From Flavobacteriales bacterium UBA2104 (GTDB taxonomy: Bacteria > Bacteroidota > Bacteroidia > Flavobacteriales_D > Crocinitomicaceae), in the NCBI GenBank assembly GCA_002331485.1, contig DCYS01000028.1, positions 1 to 6,475 on the forward strand: a DNA stretch of 6,475 bases, given 5' to 3'. Of this stretch, positions 1 to 4,138 are shown in pieces. The position numbers and the translations under genes were made by a program. Under the pieces are notes generated by a model that searched no databases, was not told the DNA's origin, and saw only the letters and a list, made by a program, of their open reading frames with translations. Within the stretch, counting starts at the first letter, position 1. The number at the start of each line of letters is the position of its first letter.

Positions 1-904
1 TGCTGCTCAAATGGATGGTGCTATCCTAGTGGTTGCATCTACTGATGGGCCAATGCCACAGACACGTGAGCACATCCTATTAGGACGTCAGGTTGGTGTT
101 CCTAGAATCGTAGTTTTCATGAACAAGGTTGACCTTGTTGATGATGAGGAGCTTTTAGAGCTTGTTGAGCTAGAGATTCGTGAACTACTTTCATTCTACG
201 ATTACGATGGTGACAACACTCCAATTATCGCTGGATCTGCACTAGGTGCACTAGAAGGTGATGAGAAGTGGGAAGCTAAGATCGATGAGTTGATGGCAGC
301 AGTTGATGAGTACATCGAGCTTCCAGAGCGTGATGTAGATAAGCCATTCTTGATGCCAGTTGAGGACGTATTCTCAATTACTGGTCGTGGTACTGTAGCA
401 ACTGGACGTATCGAAACAGGAGTTATTAACTCTGGTGATGAAGTTGATATCCTAGGAATGGGAGAAGAGAAATTGAAATCAACTATCACAGGTGTTGAGA
501 TGTTCCGTAAGATACTAGATAGAGGTGAGGCTGGTGATAACGTTGGTCTATTGTTGAGAGGTATTGACAAGAAAGATATCCGTCGTGGTATGGTTATCTG
601 TCACCCAGGTTCAACAACTCCTCATGCTAAATTTAAAGCTGAGATCTACGTACTTAAGAAAGAAGAGGGTGGTCGTCACACACCATTCCACAACAAGTAC
701 CGTCCACAGTTCTACTTCAGAACAACTGATGTAACAGGTGAAATAATCCTTGGTGAAGACCGTGATATGGTTATGCCTGGTGATAACGTAACTATTACAG
801 TTGAGTTGATCGTACCAGTAGCGATGGATAAAGGTCTACGTTTTGCGATCCGTGAGGGAGGTAGAACTGTAGGTGCAGGTCAGGTTACAGAGATCTTAGA
901 TTAA
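1..904 (+). CDS. tuf: Elongation factor Tu, 5'-truncated by window edge
   Basis: EF-Tu is the GTPase that delivers aminoacyl-tRNA to the ribosomal A site. The reading frame is open from base 2 (Ala-Ala-Gln-Met-Asp-Gly), so the ATG at 11 is an internal Met and not the start. By alignment from memory to E. coli EF-Tu the fragment begins near residue 96; the P-loop, switch I and DCPGH motifs lie upstream of the window. Visible G-domain motifs are NKVD (codons from 122; E. coli N136-D139) and GSAL (around E. coli 173-176). Domain 2 follows (SITGRGTVATGR), then domain 3 with EGGRHTPF and YRPQFYFRTTDVTG, ending in the usual FAIREGGRTVGAGQV tail. About 300 residues are present, which fits a normal ~395-residue protein. 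The stop is TAA, followed after 22 nt by a terminator-like hairpin. No truncation or frameshift is seen inside the visible part. Confidence 0.98.
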   Translation, partial: AAQMDGAILVVASTDGPMPQTREHILLGRQVGVPRIVVFMNKVDLVDDEELLELVELEIRELLSFYDYDGDNTPIIAGSALGALEGDEKWEAKIDELMAAVDEYIELPERDVDKPFLMPVEDVFSITGRGTVATGRIETGVINSGDEVDILGMGEEKLKSTITGVEMFRKILDRGEAGDNVGLLLRGIDKKDIRRGMVICHPGSTTPHAKFKAEIYVLKKEEGGRHTPFHNKYRPQFYFRTTDVTGEIILGEDRDMVMPGDNVTITVELIVPVAMDKGLRFAIREGGRTVGAGQVTEILD

Positions 905-926
905 GATTACTATATAAACTTGATGA

Positions 927-951
927 GGGGAGTTGAAAAACTCCCCTTTTT
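927..951 (+). terminator. Hairpin plus T-run after tuf, likely intrinsic terminator
   Basis: An 8-bp perfect stem (927-934 with 939-946, GGGGAGTT/AACTCCCC) closes a GAAA tetraloop, and five T residues follow directly (947-951). This is a textbook intrinsic terminator shape. It ends only 2 nt before the first base of tRNA-Trp, so anything transcribed from upstream must read through it to make the tRNA and secE. It may be a partial terminator, or it may mark the 3' end of the tuf mRNA after processing. Confidence 0.85.
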
Positions 952-953
952 CT

Positions 954-1026
954 ACGGGCGTAGCTCAGCTGGTAGAGTAGTGGTCTCCAAAACCATTGGT
1001 CGTGGGTTCGAATCCTACCGCCCGTG
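954..1026 (+). tRNA. trnW: tRNA-Trp (anticodon CCA)
   Basis: A full cloverleaf can be drawn by hand. The 7-bp acceptor stem is 954-960 with 1019-1025. The D stem is 963-966 with 975-978, with a closing G-T wobble. The anticodon stem is 980-984 with 992-996, with loop CTCCAAA giving anticodon CCA at 987-989. The T stem is 1002-1006 with 1014-1018, with loop TTCGAAT. The A1-U72 pair and discriminator G73 (1026) are the known identity features of bacterial tRNA-Trp. The 3' CCA is not encoded (the next bases are CAA), so a CCA-adding enzyme is needed. There is no intron. It lies between tuf and secE, a linkage common in Bacteroidota. Confidence 0.97.
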
Positions 1027-1044
1027 CAACTAATAAGAAAGAAA

Positions 1045-1257
1045 GTGGCAAATATTGTTGAATACCTTCAAGATACGGTTCATGAGCTTGTTCACAAAGT
1101 GACTTGGCCAACATGGACTGAATTGCAAAATAACACAATCATTGTGGTGATAGGATCTGTGATCTTTTCACTTTTGATTTTCGTAATGGATTTCGTATTC
1201 GGTGTGAATCCTTCTACTTACTTCTGGGAAGGAGTACTTGGATTGATCTACCCATAA
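1045..1257 (+). CDS. secE: Protein translocase subunit SecE
   Basis: SecE is the small clamp-like subunit of the SecYEG channel in the inner membrane. The GTG at 1045 gives 70 residues: an amphipathic surface helix (about 3-18), the family hallmark HKVTWPTWTEL (17-27), and one hydrophobic membrane helix (about 31-53, IIVVIGSVIFSLLIFVMDF). A short tail with aromatic residues ends in GLIYP. This is the one-helix form found in most bacteria, unlike the three-helix E. coli protein. An upstream in-frame GTG at 1024 would overlap the last bases of tRNA-Trp and add seven residues (VQLIRKK) not expected at the family N-terminus. The 1045 start instead begins M-A-N-I-V-E-Y-L and is preceded by a purine-rich AAGAAAGAAA stretch. 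It probably shares a transcript with trnW upstream and nusG downstream (33-nt gap). Confidence 0.93.
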   Translation: MANIVEYLQDTVHELVHKVTWPTWTELQNNTIIVVIGSVIFSLLIFVMDFVFGVNPSTYFWEGVLGLIYP

Positions 1258-1290
1258 TGTTTGTATTAACGCTATAAGAATAGAAGAGCC

Positions 1291-1842
1291 GTGGAAGAAG
1301 TTAAGAAAAGATGGTATGTCGTTCGCGCAATTAGCGGGAAGGAGAATATGGTTAAGGAATATCTAGAAATGGAAATTAACCGTATGAAGATGACTGATTA
1401 TTTTGGTCAAATTCTTATACCAACTGAGAAGGTATTTCAAATAAGAAATGGGAAAAAGATCAGTAAGGAAAAAGCATTTTTACCTGGGTATGTTTTGGTA
1501 GAAGTTGCTCTTGTTGGTGAGGTTCCTCATTTAATAAAAGGTATTCCTAATGTGATAGGATTCCTAGGTGCGGAGAAACACGGAGATCCGCTACCGATGA
1601 GAAAGGCAGAGGTGAATAGAATCCTTGGTAAAGTGGATGAGTTATCTGAAACTGAAGAGGAAATGAAGATACCGTTTGTTGTTGGAGAATCTGTTAAAGT
1701 AGTTGACGGACCATTCAATAATTTCAATGGTACGATTGAAGAGATTAATGAAGAAAAGAAAAAGCTTAAGGTGATGGTTAAGATCTTTGGTAGAAAGAAT
1801 CTTGTCGAATTAAGCTATATGCAAGTAGAAAAAGAAAGTTAA
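1291..1842 (+). CDS. nusG: Transcription termination/antitermination protein NusG
   Basis: NusG binds the RNA polymerase clamp, affects pausing and Rho-dependent termination, and can link polymerase to the ribosome through S10. The 183-residue product is close to the usual ~180. The NGN domain covers about residues 5-112, with KRWYVVRAISGKE at its start and the polymerase-contact LPGYV motif at 64-68. A charged linker (about 113-127) follows, then the KOW domain (about 130-180), where VKVVDGPFNNFNGTI is the KOW core. The start is GTG: an in-frame TAA at 1267-1269 leaves no ATG upstream, and the N-terminus fits the family. The upstream AGAAGAG is a weak ribosome-binding candidate. It follows secE in the widely conserved secE-nusG pair. 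Confidence 0.97.
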   Translation: MEEVKKRWYVVRAISGKENMVKEYLEMEINRMKMTDYFGQILIPTEKVFQIRNGKKISKEKAFLPGYVLVEVALVGEVPHLIKGIPNVIGFLGAEKHGDPLPMRKAEVNRILGKVDELSETEEEMKIPFVVGESVKVVDGPFNNFNGTIEEINEEKKKLKVMVKIFGRKNLVELSYMQVEKES

Positions 1843-1856
1843 TTTGCATTTTAACC

Positions 1857-1910
1857 AGTAGGAGTGGTTGCGATGATTAAAGCTTCCCATCGATCTTCCA
1901 CGTTAGTACT
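1857..1910 (+). promoter_or_regulatory. Structured rplK leader, possible L1 autoregulatory site
   Basis: The 85-nt gap between nusG and rplK can form a segmented stem: 1857-1860 with 1907-1910, 1864-1867 (GTGG) with 1898-1901 (CCAC), and 1871-1875 (CGATG) with 1888-1892 (CATCG), separated by unequal internal loops around a 12-nt apical loop. In many bacteria L1 represses the rplK-rplA mRNA by binding a leader stem with an asymmetric internal loop that mimics its 23S rRNA site. Position and shape fit that idea, but I cannot confirm the specific L1-contact bases. The pairings are short, so the fold may be fortuitous. Confidence 0.35.
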
Positions 1911-1927
1911 ACACAATTTATATACAA

Positions 1928-2368
1928 ATGGCTAAAGAAGTAGCAGGATTGATCAAATTGCAGATCAGAGGTGGTGCAGCTAATCCTTCTCCTCCTGTTG
2001 GACCAGCACTTGGTGCGAAAGGTGTCAACATTATGGAGTTCTGTAAGCAGTTCAACTCAAGAACTCAGGAGAAAGCAGGAAAGGTTTTACCAGTGGTTAT
2101 TACTGTTTACGGTGATAAATCCTTTGATTTTGTAATCAAAACGCCGCCGGCGGCAGTTCAATTGAAAGAAGCAGCTAAACTTAAGAGTGGTTCAGCAGAA
2201 CCAAACAGAGTGAAGGTAGCTTCAGTAACCTGGGATCAAGTTCGAGCGATCGCTGAGGACAAATTACAGGATATGAACTGTTTCACAGTAGAATCAGGAA
2301 TGAGAATGGTTGCCGGAACGGCAAGAAGTATGGGAATTACTGTAAAAGGTGAATTTCCTCAAAACTAA
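1928..2368 (+). CDS. rplK: 50S ribosomal protein L11
   Basis: L11 sits at the base of the L7/L12 stalk, binds the GTPase-associated centre of 23S rRNA and is the target area of thiostrepton-type drugs; it also takes part in RelA activation. The 146-residue length is normal. The N-terminal domain carries the proline-rich PSPPVGPALG (20-29) that contacts the rRNA and factors. The hinge is TPPAA (72-76), and the C-terminal rRNA-binding domain ends with ESGMRMVAGTARSMGI. The start ATG is preceded by an AT-rich leader (ATTTATATACAA) without a Shine-Dalgarno sequence. It is the first gene of the ribosomal-protein block, 11 nt before rplA. The hinge codons are unusually GC-rich for this gene. Confidence 0.98.
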   Translation: MAKEVAGLIKLQIRGGAANPSPPVGPALGAKGVNIMEFCKQFNSRTQEKAGKVLPVVITVYGDKSFDFVIKTPPAAVQLKEAAKLKSGSAEPNRVKVASVTWDQVRAIAEDKLQDMNCFTVESGMRMVAGTARSMGITVKGEFPQN

Positions 2369-2379
2369 AAACATTAATC

Positions 2380-3075
2380 ATGGGACGTATTTCTAAGAAA
2401 AGAAAAGAAGCGCTTTCTAAGTATGACTTAAGCAAAGCGTACTCGTTGACTGAGGCATGTGATTTAGTTAAGGAGATCACCAATACTAAATTCGATGCTT
2501 CTGTTGATCTAAGTATTCGTTTGGGGGTTGACCCTCGTAAGGCTAATCAAATGGTAAGAGGAACTGTTGCTCTACCTCACGGAACTGGTAAGGATGTTAA
2601 AGTACTTGTACTTTGTACTCCGGACAAAGAAGATGAGGCGAAAGAAGCAGGAGCTGATTACGTTGGTTTAGATGAGTACATTACGAAAATCAAAGGCGGA
2701 TGGACAGATGTTGATGTTATCATCACTATGCCATCTGTTATGGGTAAAGTTGGTGCTCTAGGTAGAGTGCTTGGACCAAGAGGTCTAATGCCGAACCCAA
2801 AGACGGGTACTGTTACAATGGACGTAGGTAAAGCAGTTCAGGAAGTTAAGGCAGGTAAAATTGATTTCCGCGTTGACAAATTTGGTATCATTCATTCAAA
2901 TATCGCGAAAGCTTCATTCGATGGAGCTAAGATCAAAGATAACGCGAATGAATTACTAACAACGTTGATTAAGATGAAGCCGGCTGCAGCGAAAGGTACT
3001 TACATTAAAAGTATCTACCTGAGCTCGACAATGAGTCCAAGTATTCAAATCGACGCCAAGTCTGTTGTCGCTTAA
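2380..3075 (+). CDS. rplA: 50S ribosomal protein L1
   Basis: L1 forms the mobile stalk that helps release deacylated tRNA from the E site, and in many bacteria it represses its own operon by binding the mRNA. The 231 residues match the family. Domain I is built from both ends of the chain, with MVRGTVALPHGTGK (58-71) as an RNA-contact region. The inserted domain II contains the signature GKVGALGRVLGPRGLMPNPK (122-141). The C-terminal part has the typical GKIDFRVDKFGIIH. ATG is the only sensible start, 11 nt after rplK, with no Shine-Dalgarno sequence in the gap (AAACATTAATC). It is probably translationally coupled to rplK. Confidence 0.98.
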   Translation: MGRISKKRKEALSKYDLSKAYSLTEACDLVKEITNTKFDASVDLSIRLGVDPRKANQMVRGTVALPHGTGKDVKVLVLCTPDKEDEAKEAGADYVGLDEYITKIKGGWTDVDVIITMPSVMGKVGALGRVLGPRGLMPNPKTGTVTMDVGKAVQEVKAGKIDFRVDKFGIIHSNIAKASFDGAKIKDNANELLTTLIKMKPAAAKGTYIKSIYLSSTMSPSIQIDAKSVVA

Positions 3076-3086
3076 AATTTTGAATT

Positions 3087-3608
3087 ATGACTAGAGAAGA
3101 AAAAGCGCAGTACATCGAAGACCTGACGAATGATTTGAAGGAATCAGGGGTCTTTTATTTAGCAGACACGTCTGAATTGACAGTTGAAAAAGTAAACGAT
3201 TTAAGAGGTAAGTGTTTCAAGAATGGGATTCGTTTGCAGGTAGTTAAAAACACACTACTTGAGAAGGCGATGAACAACCTTGGAAACGAAAGTCTTAATG
3301 ACTTGAAAGGAGTATTGTCAGGTCCGACATCTGTTATGTTCGCTGAAGTAGGAAACGCTCCTGCTAAGGTGATCAAGGATTTCCGTAAAAAGAATGATAA
3401 GCCTGTTCTTAAGGCAGCATATATTGAGGAATCAATTTATGTTGGTGAGGAACACCTTGATGCATTGGTTGATATCAAGAGCAAGGATGAGCTTATCGCT
3501 GAAATTGTTGCATTGCTTCAAAGCCCGGCTAAAAATGTTGTGTCTGGACTTAAAGGGCAAGGTAGTAAGATATCTGGAATCCTTAAAACGCTCTCTGAGA
3601 GAGCATAA
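3087..3608 (+). CDS. rplJ: 50S ribosomal protein L10
   Basis: L10 anchors the L7/L12 dimers to 23S rRNA next to L11, making the base of the stalk that recruits translation factors. The 173-residue product has the rRNA-binding N-terminal globular domain (MTREEKAQYIEDL, then LRVVKNTL-like LQVVKNTLLEKAM near 50-62). The long C-terminal helix that holds L7/L12 dimers begins near SKDELIAEIVALLQSP. The gene lies 11 nt after rplA and ends 42 nt before rplL. The short rplA-rplJ gap leaves no room for a classical L10 leader of the E. coli or Bacillus type. A 6-bp inverted repeat overlaps its last codons. Confidence 0.97.
   Translation: MTREEKAQYIEDLTNDLKESGVFYLADTSELTVEKVNDLRGKCFKNGIRLQVVKNTLLEKAMNNLGNESLNDLKGVLSGPTSVMFAEVGNAPAKVIKDFRKKNDKPVLKAAYIEESIYVGEEHLDALVDIKSKDELIAEIVALLQSPAKNVVSGLKGQGSKISGILKTLSERA
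3590..3604 (+). repeat. Inverted repeat at the end of rplJ
   Basis: GCTCTC (3590-3595) and GAGAGC (3599-3604) form a perfect 6-bp stem with a 3-nt loop, ending just before the rplJ stop codon at 3606. No T-run follows directly, so it is unlikely to be a terminator. It could slow ribosomes leaving rplJ or mark an RNA-processing or stability point upstream of rplL. It could also be chance, since it encodes the ordinary L10 tail TLSERA. Confidence 0.4.
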
Positions 3609-3621
3609 GTTAATTATTAAT

Positions 3622-3650
3622 TATTTTTGAACCTTTTTAAATAAAATAAA
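3622..3650 (+). promoter_or_regulatory. Candidate internal promoter -7 element and A-rich rplL leader
   Basis: TATTTTTG at 3622-3629 is an exact match to the Bacteroidota housekeeping -7 element TAnnTTTG. It is followed by CCTTTTT and an A-rich run (TAAATAAAATAAA) that touches the rplL ATG; such unstructured A-rich leaders are associated with strong translation in this phylum. Initiation about 7 nt downstream would give a leader of roughly 15 nt. No convincing TTTG (-33) element is seen at the right distance, where the rplJ end hairpin lies, so the promoter part is tentative. The A-rich ribosome-loading region is better supported. Confidence 0.4.
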
Positions 3651-4028
3651 ATGGCTGAGTTAAAAGAAATCGCAGAAACGCTAGTAAACCTTACAGTAAA
3701 AGAAGTAAACGAACTAGCAGACATCCTTAAAGAGGAGCATGGAATCGAACCTGCAGCAGCTGCAGTAGCAGTAGCTGGTGGTGGAGCTGCCGGTGGTGGT
3801 GAAGCTGCTGAAGAAAAATCAGAGTTTGATGTAATCCTTAAAGCAGCAGGTGGATCTAAGCTTGCTGTAGTTAAGTTGGTAAAAGAACTTACTGGTCTTG
3901 GACTGAAAGAAGCAAAAGAGCTTGTTGACAGTGCACCATCTCCATTGAAAGAAGGAGTAGCAAAAGATGAGGCTGACAGTCTTAAGTCTTCACTTGAAGA
4001 GGCTGGAGCTGAAGTTGAAGTTAAGTAA
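3651..4028 (+). CDS. rplL: 50S ribosomal protein L7/L12
   Basis: L7/L12 is the multi-copy stalk protein that recruits EF-Tu, EF-G, IF2 and release factors and stimulates their GTPase activity. The 125 residues divide into the N-terminal dimerisation and L10-binding domain (1-33), a flexible Ala/Gly-rich hinge (34-55, AAAAVAVAGGGAAGGGEAAEE) and the C-terminal factor-binding domain (57-125). The last contains FDVILKAAGGSKLAVVKLVKELTGLGLKEAK and the EEAGAEVEVK end seen throughout the family. The ATG start sits directly after an A-rich leader. Several copies are needed per ribosome, which fits the extra expression signals suggested in the preceding gap. Confidence 0.98.
   Translation: MAELKEIAETLVNLTVKEVNELADILKEEHGIEPAAAAVAVAGGGAAGGGEAAEEKSEFDVILKAAGGSKLAVVKLVKELTGLGLKEAKELVDSAPSPLKEGVAKDEADSLKSSLEEAGAEVEVK
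3753..3809 (+). repeat. Low-complexity Ala/Gly codon tract in rplL hinge
   Basis: This stretch encodes residues 35-53 of L7/L12 with repeated GCA/GCT and GGT codons, including two related units of the form GGTGGTGGAGCTGCC and GGTGGTGGTGAAGCTGCT. The hinge is known to tolerate length change, so slippage here would give in-frame variants if whole codons are gained or lost. Confidence 0.7.
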
Positions 4029-4044
4029 GTATTATACTTATTTT

Positions 4045-4086
4045 ACAGTACAGGCATACCCGATTTTTCGGGGTGCCTTGTGCTGT
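4045..4086 (+). promoter_or_regulatory. Long imperfect hairpin between rplL and rpoB (attenuator or processing site)
   Basis: Bases 4045-4063 pair with 4068-4086 to give about 18 base pairs (two of them G-T) with one bulged A at 4058, one bulged T at 4078 or 4079, and a TTTT loop. Only a weak T-tract (TTTAT) follows, so full termination is doubtful. In E. coli the rplL-rpoB gap holds both a partial terminator and an RNase III cleavage site that lower rpoBC expression relative to the ribosomal proteins. The long duplex here is in the equivalent place. The analogous role is inferred from position and shape, not from shared sequence. Confidence 0.75.
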
Positions 4087-4090
4087 TTAT

Positions 4091-4120
4091 ATGCGGTAAC
4101 ACGCATTTAGTTCTTTTTTC
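4091..4120 (+). terminator. Small hairpin followed by T-rich tract, possible weak attenuator
   Basis: ATGCG (4091-4095) and CGCAT (4102-4106) form a perfect 5-bp stem with a 6-nt loop, followed by a T-rich stretch (4106-4120, including six T in a row at 4114-4119). The stem is short and the longest T-run is 8 nt away from it, so it would be a weak terminator at best. Together with the long hairpin just upstream it could cause partial termination before rpoB. Confidence 0.4.
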
Positions 4121-4138
4121 TAATAAAATTTAGTAGTC

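Noticed and set aside
202..570. 122-residue open frame on the minus strand within tuf
   Set aside because: It is antisense to a strongly conserved EF-Tu frame, with Ser/Pro-rich low-complexity content typical of an antisense shadow.
905..926. Possible promoter (TATATAAA) for tRNA-Trp between tuf and the hairpin
   Set aside because: It does not match the Bacteroidota TAnnTTTG element, has no paired upstream element, and would still have to transcribe through the terminator.
1024..1044. N-terminal extension of SecE from an upstream GTG
   Set aside because: It overlaps the tRNA-Trp 3' end, adds residues atypical of the family, and a better GTG start follows at 1045.
1258..1290. Possible promoter between secE and nusG (TTTG at 1260-1263)
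   Set aside because: No TAnnTTTG element lies at a suitable distance; the short gap fits co-transcription.
1527..1727. Minus-strand open frame within nusG (and a similar one at 3155-3376 in rplJ)
   Set aside because: Both are short and antisense to conserved genes with no supporting signals.
3394..3630. 78-residue + strand open frame overlapping rplJ
   Set aside because: It runs in another frame through well-conserved L10 sequence, and its product resembles no known protein.
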